DNA from: Nyssa sinensis
Lineage: Eukaryota > Streptophyta > Magnoliopsida > Cornales > Nyssaceae
NCBI GenBank assembly: GCA_008638375.1
Contig: CM018047.1
Span: 54,873,727-54,937,726, forward strand
Direction: 5' to 3'
DNA length: 64,000 nt
The position numbers were made by a program, and so were the translations under genes. Below the pieces are notes generated by a model. The model was not told the origin of the DNA. It made no database searches and worked only from the letters and a program-made list of their open reading frames with translations. Below are positions 22,791 to 35,996 of the stretch, one piece after another. Position 1 is the first letter of the stretch. Each line of letters begins with the position of its first letter.

Positions 22791-23170
22791 AGTTAAGATT
22801 TGTTGTCTAGCACATTCGAGAATCATGTTGATTATCTTCCATTCAAGCTAACCCAACAACAATAGACGAAGATAATGCAGTGTGTATTGCGCAAATTAAA
22901 GGCGTCTATATTAAAGGAGATAGAACCAAACACATCTCATCAAAGTTCTTTTATACTCATGAGCTCTAAAAGAGTGGTGATATTAATATTCAACAAATAC
23001 GTTCAAGTGACAATCTTGCAGATTTGTTCACAAAATATTTGCCAACAACAAATTTCAAAAGACTAATACATAAATGTGGAATGCGTCGCCTCAAAGATCT
23101 TTTATGTTAAACTCATACTGCAATGAGGGGAAACAGATATTAAGAAAACATTGAAGAGTAGCAGACATCC

Positions 23171-23526
23171 AAGGGGAGTGTTATGAATATGTGTGTGTGG
23201 ATGTCATCAATGTTGAGAAACCCACTTGAGAGCCTTTATGGTTAGTTAAAACCATAACTCATGTGGGTATTTTCTTTATTCAATATCATGGCTATATAAG
23301 CCTTAGTCCGAATGAAGGAAGAGGACACAATGAAGTGAGGTAAAGTGAAGAAGGAGAGAGAAATTAGTAGAGTGTTTTGTAACCATTCACCTTTGTATGC
23401 TTTTCTACATAATAGTGGAACATTCTTCTCCCCGCCCGTGAACGTAGGCTTGAAGCCGAATCACGTAAGTTTTTGTGTGCACTTGTGTGATTGATTAGTG
23501 TGCATTTATTTTTCTATTTCACAACA
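23171..23526 (+). repeat. Polypurine tract and 3' LTR of the Copia element
   Basis: AAGGGGAG (23171-23178) directly precedes the 348-bp 3' LTR at 23179-23526, which ends CACAACA. The TSD GTTTG follows. Confidence 0.93.
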
Positions 23527-23531
23527 GTTTG

Positions 23532-25070
23532 ATATTTGTAAGATAATACATGTAATTGTAGTTTTGTGTTAGGTTGCATAGCTATTGGCAGCACAACTTA
23601 GAATGTGACTAAAAGTAGGGTATTGAAAAGCCTAAGGGGCAAAAATTAGTAAGTGGTAAGAGAAGAGAATAATAGATCACCACCCCATCTAAATTTCAAT
23701 TTGGTAATGCCATTCGTCATCATTAATCTTGGTATTTCATGATGAGGCATTTCAAAATATTTTAAAGTGAGAGTGCTGAATGCTAATATAGTAACAGGTT
23801 TAATAGAAAATTTTTAGAATGGTCATGTGTATTATTATTATTCAAGTGATCGGCTTTTTTTTTTTTTTTTACATTAAAGTATTAAAAATCAAACATTTCT
23901 AGAATATTTGGGTCATGCGATCAAGAGTTCAAGAAAAATATTATAATTATTATCTAATTCAAGTCTAAACATGTTAACATATCAAGTCCTTCAGTTATAT
24001 AGTGTTAAAAACACTCTCAGTGAATTTTTCATGAAATTTGGAGCAACCACAAAAAAAATATATAAAACTTTAAAATTCAATAACTTGAAATTTATAAATT
24101 TATTTTTAATAAAAATTATATATTTGGATTCTAGACATTGAGATTTGAAAAAAAAAAATTCAAAAGTGTAAAATTTTGTCTTAGTAAAAGTGTAAAAATT
24201 TATACTTTTGTAGTGAAAAGTTTAGTCCTCAGTTAAAAATGTAAAATTTTATAGTTTTATAAAAATTGGGAAAACTCTCAATTGTTATTAAGTTTATTGA
24301 GCTTTTGGTTTCATTTTGAATGCTCAAGACTGAATTTCAAAGTTGTGAAAATTTATTCAAAAAAATTATATTTAAAGAATGAGTGATTAAAATCCATTAG
24401 TTGTGAAAAATGTAAAAATTTATACTATACTAAATGTAAAAGTTTACAAATTTCATAAAAATTAAAACAAAAATCTAAATGAAGATAGATTTGTCTTCGA
24501 AAATGTATCCAGTTCTAAAAGATGACAATAATACCCTAAATATGACGCTCCTTTCTTAATTAAAACTTATCACTTCCTCACAGATTGACGTGAAGTCACC
24601 CAATTCTCTCTTTAACAGCATCTCCACAGGCATCTCACCCACAAGCCACCATTGTTGCTACCATTCAATCTAGTGCTATCACTTTATCCTTTTAAAAAAG
24701 GCACTAAACATAAAAAAGGGGACCAATCTGTGTGCACTTCAAAATGATCATTAGGCTTAAACAACATGTAATACACTTGGCTGTATAATGCAAGCTGTTA
24801 TAACTGCTAGATGACCTTTCTTTTATGACATGTAATACACTTGGGTTAAAAAAATTTGTAATATTAGCTTGTAATAGTTTAAGGGAGAAATTTGTGCATA
24901 AAAGATTGTCTTACATGAAAAGTATAACAAACTTTCCTTTCATATTTAAAGAGACAAGTTCGTTAAGTAACTTATGGGAAAATGATTCACCAGTGCGATC
25001 AGAATTGAAATAACAACTTTTAAAATTAGAAAACATCCAATTTGAATTCAACAATCTTTTTTTTATTTTT
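23532..25070. other. Intergenic spacer downstream of gatA
   Basis: The first few hundred bases are the original gatA 3' flank. At 24,165-24,450 the motif GTGTAAAAATTTATAC and variants recur about five times. No gene is recognisable. Confidence 0.6.
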
Positions 25071-25815
25071 GGCAAAAGTGCCTTTAATTGAAGAGTTATG
25101 AACTTCCACAATTTTTTCCTATAAAAGTAACGAGGTATTAATTCAGAACTCATTTCAAATTTGATTTTCTCTTAACAATCAGACTTTGCAAAAGTGTCTT
25201 TTACTAAAAAGTTATTTTTTATTTTGGATAAATTACACTGATCTCTCTTGAAGTTTCTAACAATTAAACTAATCTCCCATAAAGTTTTTGAAATTACACT
25301 GACCTCTCATATTTTATTTGACAATATACAGACATCCTTTCAGTTAATTTTTTCCTTCAAAATGACAAAATTACCCTTTCATATTATTTTTTTCAATTTT
25401 TTCAATTTTGACCAATTTTTTATTTTTAAATACATATTGATAAAACCTTAAATTTATTTTTATATAAAATAAAAATAACTTATTTACCTTAAATTTATTT
25501 TTATATATAAAATAATGAAAAAAATTAGTCAAAATTGAAAAAATATATAAATAAATAATAAAATAGAAAATTTTGTCATTTTGAAAGAAAAAATTAACTG
25601 GAGGTGGTATCTGTATATTGTCAGATAAAGTATGGGAGGTTAATGTAATTTCAGAAACCTCATGGAAGTCAATTTAATTGTCAGAAACTTCAGAAAAATT
25701 CAGTGTAATTATTAAAAATCTTAGGAGAGATCAGTATAATTTATCTTTTCTTTTTAATTATAGAAGGCAATGATGTGTTAATTCAAACTTCATTTCAAAT
25801 TTGATTTCCTCTCTC
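25071..25815. repeat. ~116-bp tandem duplication interrupted by a foldback element
   Basis: The unit at 25,071-25,186 begins GGCAAAAGTGCCTTTAATTG and contains TTCATTTCAAATTTGATTT-like sequence. A second copy begins at about 25,187, is interrupted at about 25,226, and resumes at about 25,746, ending near 25,815 with CATTTCAAATTTGATTTCC. The insert is the element at 25,227-25,745. Confidence 0.75.
25227..25745. mobile_element. Foldback/TIR element (MULE-like ends)
   Basis: 519 bp, almost wholly an imperfect inverted repeat. The left end is GATAAATTACACTGATCTC and the right end its near-complement. Arms of about 200 bp include the paired blocks GACAAAATTACC/TTTTGTCATTTTG and CAGTTAATTTTTTC/AAAAAATTAACTG. 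There is no coding capacity. Its end sequence relates to the element at 4510-6287. Confidence 0.75.
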
Positions 25816-26515
25816 TTTCATTCTCTCTTTTCTTCTATTAAGTCAAAAAATCTGTGAAATGTTTTGACAGAAAATCTTCAATATTGTTATATACAAATTT
25901 ACGACTTTATTGTATCCTATAAATGAAAATTTATTTAAGTAAAAGTAGTTAATACTTTAAAAATATTATCCTAATGCGCTTCAAAATCACTTAAAATCCT
26001 AATTCAATATTACTGCCATAACACTCAAAAACATGGTTGAAAGATGGGAGTATAAGAATCATAACAATAGAATTTAAACCAGTTCACTGTAAGAGCTGGG
26101 ACCAGTTGGTTGGTGAATGCTTAACAGAAGGTATTAAACCAAAAATATTATTTGCAGATTAATAATTAATTTCCCAAACCAAAGTAGCCTTATGCATAAT
26201 CTAAAGGGTGCAAACTGGGACTTAGGAAAACTAAATCATTTCTAGCCCTCCATACTGACAAACCAATAAAAAGAGAAGGTACTTAATCATACATGTTTTT
26301 TTGACAAATTTGTTATGAAAACATAAAACATTAAAGTCTTTTGGTTAATGAGAGGTATTAATCATGTTTAAGAATATGAAGTGTTATGTGTAATTTTCCA
26401 ACAAATTCTGACTTCTTTTTGTATGTATTTATTATAGTAGTGTTATTATAACATTATATGTATTATAAAATTTTAACATTTAACAGCACATTACAAATAT
26501 AAAAGAACTCACATA
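25816..26515. other. Intergenic AT-rich spacer
   Basis: No gene, repeat or conserved motif recognised. Confidence 0.6.
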
Positions 26516-26750
26516 TGCATTGTCACATCCCAAACCCTTCTGCGGAATTTGGAATGCAATCGGTAAAAGGTCTTCAAAATCGAATGAAATGCAATCTAAT
26601 ATTTATTTCAATAGTAATAATAAAGATACACATCTGAGGAAGATTTTGAAGTTTCATTAAACATACAAAAGTTGTACTATAATATAAGCTTACAACACTG
26701 TATTTTCATTTTATTCGATCAACACTTCACATCAAGTTTTTTTTTGATAG

Positions 26751-27189
26751 TGAAGAAAATATATGAAATAACAATCGGGTTGAACCCAGTTACCTCTCGT
26801 AGTCCGGATTTGCGGAAGTGGGAGGAACCAGCTTGTGTTACGAGCTTCTCTGTCATGTACGTCGATGTAGAAATCTTTCTCGTCAATAAGACGACTACAA
26901 AATCAAGTCACCTATGTATTTCCACAATCCAAGTCTAGAGGTCTCTCGATAGTAACTTCGGAAGAATCTGAGAGAGAAAACGGAAAGGGGATTCAAGAGA
27001 GTTGACAGATAACCAAAAATCCCCCCACACTCATCGCGTAACTAAAAATGCGGTATATATCTGCGTTGGTTGAAATTTAAAACCAACCAAATAATGATAA
27101 GAATTTTAATCTTATCACAACTCTCATTCAAATCTTGTGGATGCCCAAATGTCTATGAGTTGGGGTCAAGGTCGTCCCAATATGCAACA
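26751..27189 (-). repeat. 3' LTR (left) of the nested Copia element
   Basis: 439 bp, from TGAAGAAAATATATGAAATA to CCCAATATGCAACA. Scattered differences from the right LTR, including its last base, indicate an old insertion. A pyrimidine tract TCTCCTACTC follows, the complement of a polypurine tract. Confidence 0.9.
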
Positions 27190-28334
27190 TCTCCTACTCA
27201 TCCACATAAGATGAGTACTAAGTTCTTTACATCACCTTCCCCACACAAGAAATGGATGGTACGACTGGACAAGAAAGAGCGAGGTAGGAGTACTACGTCA
27301 AGCTACCATCACACCAATGTAGTACCTCACTATAAACAAACAGATGATCTCGTCTATGTCCTAGACTATTTCATTACACCAGATTCAACATCCCTGATCC
27401 CTCACGAGAACTAATCTCAGTGCGATGCTTGAACCTTCCAATCTATATTGTACTCATGATCACGTCGATAAACATATATACCGACAGATCGCTCGGGGCA
27501 ATGAGTCATAACACAATAGTATATTATGGAACCATCTTCCCTAGCTACTCACGTTAATCCAATTGAACTCAACTACTTTCCTAGACATGCCCCGCCGGAC
27601 CGCATCAATCATGGTCCTTTAGCAACATGCTAAAGTAGCAACATCAAGCTCTCTCTTCATAACGTAGTCCTAGGTCACAAAGGGCACAGTGGAACTCAAA
27701 GTGGTTCTCAGAGCTCACACAGTGATGAAATAGGGATACATTCAGTCACTCTCTTTATTAAAGGTCACATCAATAGCACATACAATATGTAATATATTTT
27801 ACAACGAAGCTCCCACTCAATTGGGCATGTCAATCTCAATCTCATAAAAATAAGAATATATGTCGTACGAATCTTAGTCTAGTTGCTATCTAGCACCCAT
27901 CGTCATTATCTCAATGCCTAACCCGAACATTCTAACCCAGTCGCTCTCCTAGCGCTTGTTTGAAAGTTCGCATTCGGCTTTTTTTAGGTTACATGAGGTG
28001 TGTGGTCAACCTTCATGCTCGATTCTTTAAAAGAATCTCATCTTGACCCTCATTGTTAAGGTGACATATATGATAAAGATGAATTCTTCCACCAACCAAG
28101 AATTCAATGTCTCATATTGCTCACAACCTAAGCGCTAAGGCGATTGCACGTGTGAGAGAGCCAATCAAAACATGTTGACATCTTTCACGTATGCTCACAA
28201 TATCAAAAAATCATCTCAATAGGAATACAAAATCATATAATGATAAAATAATGTCACGTGTGTCTAATATATCAAATCCAAAATAAACCCAACCATTAAA
28301 TGCAAGATGTAAAACATCACTAAGTATGGGCTTA

Positions 28335-28410
28335 GGACCACCTCCCTTTGCATAATTCTATCTCAAACATGTGTAGTGAAAAATAATGTCAATATGTTTG
28401 GTTCTCCTAT
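28335..28410 (-). pseudogene. Copia RNase H remnant
   Basis: Minus-strand translation gives a segment ENQTY-stop-HYFSLHMFE that aligns with the end of Copia RNase H (the R-T-K-H-I-x-x-x-x-H-F-hydrophobic pattern). It contains a stop. Its place 1.1 kb from the 3' LTR fits the gene order. Confidence 0.6.
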
Positions 28411-29205
28411 CACCGCTATTGGTTTACCAGCCCACTAACGAGCCTAAGCTTCTAGCTTAGTGGCGAGTTCGCACAGTTTTGTCCTTATGTACCTTAAGTC
28501 CAAAAGACACCACAAAAAGAGAAAGGCAGTGCCTGCACTTATATCCCTCAAGCTTGTAAAGCTTATTAATAATAGGAAAGAAAACGACGACGAACGCAAT
28601 ACTTGTATATGCTAGAGCTGCCATACAATCATAGCTAATGAACATATCATCGTACCTATACGGCGCTATGTTAAGGTGCTACTAGAATCTCCACAACCAA
28701 ACTACTGCCTCAATTAAGATGACTAACCATGTATTTTTTACATCACTTAGATATCAAAGAAACCAATTAACTAAAGTTTAATGAGCAAATACTAAGTCAC
28801 TCTTATAGTTTGACCATTTATATGAGCAAAGCACTAAACTGCTCTAATAATTTGACCATCAATAAGAGCTGCAAAAATAACCGAGTACACATCCTAGTGC
28901 ACTTCAGAATCTTAACTGCGCTCAAATATGAATTTTTACAAAATTTCTCTTTCACTACTAGTCCAATTGTAATAATCAAAACTAAAGTATGCCCATATCA
29001 ATCTGTTAATAGGTTAGGACCATGCTAACAAGATTCCTTACAAATTTCTCAAGACAAAACGAGAAATCCCGCAAGGCAATCTCTATGGAACTCAAATCCA
29101 AACATAGTCTACTTTACCTATGTCCTCCCCAATACAAGACAACCACCTCCAAGTGGTGATAACTAATTCTGTATATGTCAGCAAGTATAAAAAAGATCAA
29201 AATAC

Positions 29206-29502
29206 TTTCTTTGGATCGTCCGTGACTTCCTTGATCATCGTGAAGCCAATTGCTTCATGAAATCTAAGGTTCCACTCACTTGGAGATGGCTTTAGGTCAC
29301 AAATAAACACTTGAGCAAGCAGACTTTGCGTTCTTTGTTCATTAACCTTAAAGCCCAAAATTACATAGACAATTACTTTAGGTCACAAATGAACACTTGA
29401 GCAACCTTATAAGATCTAACATGTGCGACAATCATTGGAATAAGGTGGATGGAGATAATTCTCACCAATAGGGAGAATCTCTCTACATAGTCAATATCCC
29501 AT
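29206..29502 (-). pseudogene. Copia reverse transcriptase remnant
   Basis: Two minus-strand segments are legible: DYVERFSLLVRIISIHLIPM (ending near 29,502), matching the DYxExFSPVxRxxSIR motif, and DLKPSPSEWNLRFHEAIGF (near 29,299), matching YGLKQxPRxWNxRF. The DNA between them, including the catalytic part, is scrambled. Confidence 0.75.
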
Positions 29503-32500
29503 TTGGGATAGGACATTTTCAAAAAGATAGGGCATAAAGATTAGTTAATCACCCCTACACAAAAGGAGATAAACCATTCTTAAAGTTTGATTCTTTGCTA
29601 ATTTAGCTCAACTTATCCCTCACAGCAGCCATCCTTACACTATTAGAATAGAAAACTTTGCCTCTACGTAAGAAGCAACATTCACTTAAACATGTGGAGC
29701 AATAGTAAAAATCTCTCCCTTCAATCTCACAAAGACGATGAGAAAAGATTTTACATTTACTTCTACACAACTAATGATCTTAAGAATCTTTCTCCTGTGG
29801 TACAATCCTAACTAATGGTACACTCCTACTAGGCGGAAAGTCACTCCCACTATCCAAAACAACATCGGCGATTCTAGAATGAGATAACAATTCCCCACTC
29901 TCGCCGAGAGATGGTGTGACTTCCATAGATTACATTAACCCATAAAGTTAAGGATCCTTTAAATTTTTCTCATTGCGTAACTCAATTTAGTCATTCCTTA
30001 ACTTGGGGTGCTCAATTAAAAATCCAACGACCCTTTAAACTTTCAAAAAGAATATTTTAAAAAGCTAACATTATTAAAACTCAGGGCCAAGTTTTCACAA
30101 AAATAATAAATAATGTGAACAAATCATATAAACCCCAAAAGGTGATAAGCCCTCCAAATTAGGCTTTTCACCATTTTCAATCTTAAAGGAATTGACTATT
30201 AGGGCACTTAGTTAAGGATATAGGCCACACAAAACATATTTTGTGCCATCATCAACCTAATTGTATTTAACAAAATCTAATTTCCTCATTTTTTTTGACT
30301 TAATTGTCCTAAAGTAATCAGACAAGTACTTCGCTTACAATTAGTGTGAAGAATTTCAAAATTCTTCATTTTCGACACTCAACCTCTTGACAAATGCTTA
30401 AAGCAACTAATGCTTATAGCAATGCTCAAACCAACTAATGCTTGAGTTAGGTGGGCAATCATAGCGCGAGTAACAAAGTAAGAAAACAAGAGGTTCTACT
30501 ATGTACCTAATTTTCATAATATCACGAGTTCGGATATGCTATTAGGACTGACTCTAGTGGATAAGGAACCAGTCTACCTTACATATAAGATTTCTTATAG
30601 GCCTTTCCAATCAAATAGGGTTTACACAATGATGGACTAATTTTTGCGAGTAACCCCAACATATCTTCTCAAGCTAATCTAGCCATCCAATCTAGTTCAA
30701 TGTGTCCATGCTATTGTTCAAAAAATAACATCGTGGAAAGCCATAAAGAAATAGGTCCAAAATTATCAAATAATCCAATGAGATAGAGCCACTATCATAC
30801 TCATATAATAAAGCTGCTTATAACATGGGGTAGATCAAACTAATCAATCTACTTTGAATTATTATTTCACAAAGAATAAATAGTTTCATTCAGTCCCGAA
30901 GACTGAAATTTAAAGATGAGAAAAAAAATAAAAATCAATTGGATTGGAGGTGGACCAAACGTCTAGTCAAACACCAATATCCAATTATTTTATCATAAGA
31001 CCATGTGTTGCTCAAAAAAATTAATTAGCTCACTCTTGTGGTGATTAATTCTTATGCTACCACTTATGCATAATGTATAAAATACTATGAGCATTATAAA
31101 GTCGCTCTCTTTACGCGCCATTTTATATCTTTGACTTGATCTCTTCTCTATTTTGAATAAAATGGTCAACTTTAACCCAGTACAACTACAAGCAAAATGA
31201 TCCTTTTTATTCATAAATTGAAGCTCATTTTATAATATATCTCATTATCTGTCATGCATATCCCTGTGGCACTTGACTTTCTTGCCTACTTTTGACGCTA
31301 GTTTCTCAGCCCCACCCTAGTTAGCAACTTTTCCTTGTCTATAAACATCGGCCCAAAAGCTTTGTTTGGCCTACCCAAGGTGACAAAGTTAGTTTAGGAG
31401 TTCGCCTCTTGGCGTTCTACCTTTTGTCTCAAGATGACGCACTATTTTAAAAAAATATTTTTATTTAAATAAGTAGTTTCATGCAAGTTTTTTTTTTTAA
31501 AAAAAAATTAAATGCGAGCTAAGTTACTATATGGCGAGAATTTGCTGCTCATCAAAGATAAGTCTATAATTGTCATGGAACTAATCCAAACAATTTTTCA
31601 ATGAGATTTATTTATATGCTGCTCTACATAAGAAAGCGCATTTAACAATTTAATTAATTATGACAGGCTTTTATGTCTCAAGGTATTGGACTATGTTTCC
31701 TATTGATCAATGTCTACACATATGTTATATGTGTGACGTGGTCATTCTAAGCATTTATGTTGGTCAAGTCGGCATTCACATTCATTTAGATTATTTCACT
31801 ACTATCATAATGCGTAGGGTGACATTTAAGCATACATTCATCATATTATTCTACTACCAAAAATTCAATTAAAAATATTATTCTATTATACACTATAAGA
31901 TCAAAAATTTTGCTAGGCTCATAATTATCTCCTATTTATGTAAACAGAAGTGTATTTTTAAATAATTTCGAGAAAAATAATTTTGAATTAAAACAAATTT
32001 AATTCATCCATACAATGATTTTTGAATTAAAATAAATTTAATTCATCCACATAATAATAATAATCAATCCACATTTTCTAAAGCGCATGGACTCCACTTG
32101 AGCCCAATTGGCATTCTAGTACATCATGCCAAGGTAATTTATAGACATATGAGTTTACAACAAAAACACATCCCCTTACTAGGCTTCATAAATAAATACA
32201 ACCATTTCTAAAATTTATTATATTGTAGAATGAACCTATTACATCAATCTACTAAAAATAATAAAATAAATGGGGATCCTGCACCAATATCTCATATATC
32301 ACAAAATTAACCTTGTTATTCTATACATCACAACAACACGTGTACTAGAATATCAATTAAATAAGTCCATCCAATCACAACATACATCCACATGCATAAT
32401 AATATAATGAGTCTTGATGGATGGCTTTGCCACACTTCGCCACAATGGGAGTGGGTATTTGGGTCTCAAAATTAATGGAGATTAATATTACACAATAATA

Positions 32501-33450
32501 ATGCAATAAATAATTATCCATATGATAATTAATTCATAAATGATCCACACATGACCCTAAAATATTATCCACACATAATATAATTGTTCCTAATTTTCAA
32601 AGTCTTTCCAAGAATTTTTCACATTTAAAATAAATTTTTTGAAATTTTTAACCAGTTTTTGGGATAAAAAAACTAATTTTTAAAGCCCCAAAAATATCAA
32701 ATATAGGTTAAAGAATTCACCAAAAAATAATTTGGACCCCAACAGTATACTAAATACTGATATGTGATTTTAATATCAAATATAGCTCTCTGGAACTTTT
32801 AAAAAAGTATTTAAACACTTTTTTGACACTTTTTCGTAATAAAAATTAATTTAAACTAATTTTTAGAAGTGAAAAAATTACAAAAAATATATCACGGGGT
32901 CACAAATTCAATAAATGAGGTCCACTCTCTGGAGGTGTCAAAAAATAGGCCTCGGAAGATGATGCATGAGCTCCCCCGCGCCCCGCCGAGAGTGGGGGTT
33001 GCATTCGTCTGCAATTCATCTCCTTCAAAAATAACGTTTGGTTATGACTGCTATCAAACTTTGGGGCCTTATATCTCACTCATTTTTTGACGAAAAATTG
33101 TGTTCTATATATCATTGGAAAGCTCTCGCGATAAGGAACAATTCGATATAAATTTCATGCATAATAATCAAGGTTTTACATATCGTATTAAAACCCAAAA
33201 ATTCATATTAAAGTTATGTTTTTTAAAAAAATCATAACTTTAAACTCAGATTTCTCACAGATCCGATAATAGATCGTCATGAAATTTTAAGAGTTACATA
33301 TTGGGTTTATAAAAAACACATCCATCGTGGCGGATCATTCAAAATGTGTTCTTATAATGATCTTTTAAAAATCAGCCGTGTGGGTTAAATATATGATTTT
33401 TTTTAATAAATACCCATGCATACAACACATATATTAGCGAACACAAGCCT
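29503..33450 (-). other. Decayed internal region of the nested Copia element
   Basis: Position predicts integrase, protease and gag, but stops and indels are so dense that I can identify none of them securely. A weak KKDHFACSC zinc-knuckle-like string lies at about 31,180-31,210. Confidence 0.55.
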
Positions 33451-33452
33451 AT

Positions 33453-33909
33453 GGCTCTGATACCAATGAAAAAAATATATAAAATAACAATCGGGCTGAA
33501 CTTGGTTACCTCTTATAGTCCGGGTTCGCGGAAGTGGAAGCGGAAGGAACCAGCTTGTGTTACAAGCTTCTCTGTCATGTACATCGATGTAGAAATATTT
33601 CTCGTCAATATGATGGCTACAAAATCAAGTCACCTATGTATTTACACAATCCAAGTCCAGAGGTCTCACGATGGTAACCTCGAAAGAATTTGAGAGAGAA
33701 AACGGAGAGAGGATCCAAGAGAGTTGACGGATAACCTAGGATCCTCTCACACCCATCGCGTAACTAAAAACGCAGCATATATCTACGTTGGTTGAAATTT
33801 GAAACCAACCAGATAATGATAAGAATTTTAATCTTATCACAACTCATTCAAATCTTGTGGATGCCCAAATAGCTATGGGTTCGGGTCAAGCCCGTCCCAA
33901 TATCTAACG
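33453..33909 (-). repeat. Primer-binding site and 5' LTR (right) of the nested Copia element
   Basis: GGCTCTGATACCA at 33453-33465 is the complement of TGGTATCAGAGCC. The LTR occupies 33467-33909 (443 bp), begins TGAAAAAAATATATAAAATA and ends CCCAATATCTAACG, where the expected terminal A is mutated. TSD GATAG follows. Confidence 0.9.
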
Positions 33910-33914
33910 GATAG

Positions 33915-35190
33915 AAACATTATCTCCATTCAAATTCCCTGCACTTGTCATGCATCAACATTAGAGCTTTTCTACATTTCTCTCTTACTATCATTATATA
34001 GCAACAAATCTATTTCAAGTCGATTCCAGCTTATATGATACACCTTCTCACTTAATCTACTATCGTGTCATGTCTTGCTAGCATATATTTTCTAGGATTC
34101 CTTATCTTAGCATACTTGAAAGGTGGGTTGGGGACTAGGGTGAGCTAAACAAAGCTCAATAAGTAACTCAAGTGCCTTGTCATGAGTTTTCACAATGATA
34201 CAAGTTTTGTGAACATACAATTTATCCATAGATGTCACAATAAAAGTGTTTTCAACCATTGTACAGTGCAAGAATAATAGTTTAATAAGTTCTCAAGAAT
34301 CATTTCACAAGAGCTGTTTTTCAATTCACATTTCAAATGATATACTTTCACATGTATCTGCAATGCGTTTAAGAGAAGTCACTTGTATACAAGAGCAGCT
34401 AAAATCACTTCTCATGTATCATTTACATCATGCCCATCTTGATATCACAACATTAGAACCCGTATTGACTCAAATTCTAAACAAGAGGTCATGTAATATG
34501 ACCTAGTCACATATAGTGACACATAAGAGATCTCTGGCCTACACAAGGCCTGCTGAGGTATCCTTTGTGTCCAGAAAATACATCATGCAATATGACAACA
34601 TTTACCCAATTGAAAATAAAATACAGTTATCCATGGATTCAAAACATGTATCAAAATTGATTTCCAATCATGTATGCTTAAAGTAGAATAATAGGTTTCT
34701 TTGCTCAACACATGTATTTATAAAAGCATTGCATTTCTCAAAGCATTTAAAATGATCACCAATTCAGGATAAAGGTTACTCAGACCCTTAGTTACACTTT
34801 TCCTCATTTGTTCCCTTTAATTACTTGTCCCCTTAGTCATTTGTCTCTTTTTTCCTTCTAGTGATCTTATAATATGGATCAAGTAATATTTGACATTTAA
34901 TCAATAACATATCTATTTGAAACATCACCTATTAGATGTTCCTAGTTTCATTGGATCTTGTTTTTAGACTAAGAGGTCTTAAAAACTTTAGGGTAGGTCC
35001 TTTTATATTTTTTGGGTTCACATGGTAGCTTATTTAATTATTTGAGACTTGATCTTAATTCATACATTTTACATATATCATTTTTTGACATCTCGTTTGC
35101 TAAAACGGACTCTACCATTAAGTTTGGAACACCGAAAAACCCTAGAGTAGTTTTTCCTTGCAATTTAATTGACCTTTAGTACCTATGGAA
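33915..35190 (-). other. Solo LTR body, continuation after the Copia insertion
   Basis: Includes GGGTGAGCTAAACAAAGCTC (34,139 onward), the mirror of the TTGAGCTGACCCC region in the other solo LTR. Open frames such as 34,246-34,506 lie inside this non-coding LTR. Confidence 0.5.
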
Positions 35191-35235
35191 AAATCATTAA
35201 TTAAAATTTTGTTAATAATGTTTGTGTGTATGTGT

Positions 35236-35360
35236 ATATATATTCGAACTTGGGACCTTGAGGATAAATAGGCTAAAACAAAACTAACAAGTCATGGTAG
35301 TGGCTCGGTGAGGATAAGTGGCTAGTTTTGTTTAGCCTACTTATCCTTAAGGTCCCAAGT

Positions 35361-35371
<11 letters not shown>
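35236..35371. repeat. Long hairpin (about 50-bp arms)
   Basis: The left arm (about 35,236-35,288) contains TTCGAACTTGGGACCTTGAG and TAGGCTAAAACAAAACTA; the right arm (about 35,320-35,371) is its complement with about four mismatches. The loop is about 31 nt. An (AT)n run continues to 35,394. Confidence 0.88.
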
Positions 35372-35396
<25 letters not shown>

Positions 35397-35414
35397 TGGT
35401 CAAAGATTATCAGC

Positions 35415-35490
35415 CACAATGCGTGGTTTGGTGGTTAAGTCTCTGCCCTTATTTCGTATGGTCTTAAGTTTGACTCTCTTTAGCAACCCT
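35415..35490 (+). mobile_element. tRNA-like (SINE head) unit
   Basis: GCGTGGTTTGGTGGTTAAG (A-box-like, 35,421 on) and GTCTTAAGTTTGACTCTC (B-box-like, 35,461 on) have tRNA-promoter spacing. No poly(A) or TSD was found. A true tRNA gene is excluded because the stems do not pair. Confidence 0.4.
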
Positions 35491-35996
35491 ATTTGTTTAA
35501 TCTTTTTACATTAAGTTCAATAATTATGTTATATACATATTCAGGTGTTAAATTGAACAGTCACGTGAGGTGAATTTATGGGTAGAATCTTCCATTTCTC
35601 TCAGAGGTCGCCTGTTCAAATCCTTTCGATGATGGTGCCTTTTATTATATTTAAATCTTACATCGAAACGATGTAGTTTCGAGCCCCTAACCCCAACGCG
35701 GTTGACTCGATGAGCCAACTTTGTCACTGTTTATCTTCATCCCTAAGGGGTTTGTGATGCACTATCCAAAACCCTAATTTCTCCATCTTATTTTTTTTTC
35801 ATTTTTCTATTCCTCTTCAATCCCAAATCATTCCAAAGGATTAATTATACTTCCTAAACATGTTTTGGATGAGTTAAAGGTATCGAATCTCCCAAAATTG
35901 GAAGAATCCACAACCATGGCCGAGACTTGCAACTCTAGGTTTCTCGGTTGTTTCTCATTTTTTAATCCTCTTACAGGCCTCATCGTTAAACTAAGG

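Larger units (their letters stand above)
17711..23526 (+). mobile_element. Ty1/Copia LTR retrotransposon, structurally complete, coding-dead
   Basis: The element is 5,816 bp, bounded by LTRs with TG...CA ends and a perfect 5-bp TSD GTTTG (17706-17710 and 23527-23531). The order gag, protease, integrase, reverse transcriptase, RNase H is that of Copia. Stops and frameshifts occur in every domain, so it cannot move on its own. It sits in the 3' flank of gatA in the same orientation. Confidence 0.95.
26751..33909 (-). mobile_element. Second Ty1/Copia element, nested in the solo LTR
   Basis: 7,159 bp, with LTRs at 26751-27189 (3' LTR on the minus strand) and 33467-33909 (5' LTR) and TSD GATAG at 26746-26750 and 33910-33914. 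The primer-binding site is the complement of TGGTATCAGAGCC at 33453-33464, next to the 5' LTR, as expected for an initiator-Met tRNA primer. The coding region is heavily decayed and only short Copia pol segments can be read on the minus strand. Confidence 0.92.

Noticed and set aside
27070..27414. 114-codon + strand frame
   Set aside because: It crosses the inner edge of a Copia LTR, on the strand opposite to the element's coding sense.
34246..34506. 86-codon frame
   Set aside because: It lies within non-coding solo-LTR DNA, has no domain, and is opposite to the LTR's orientation.
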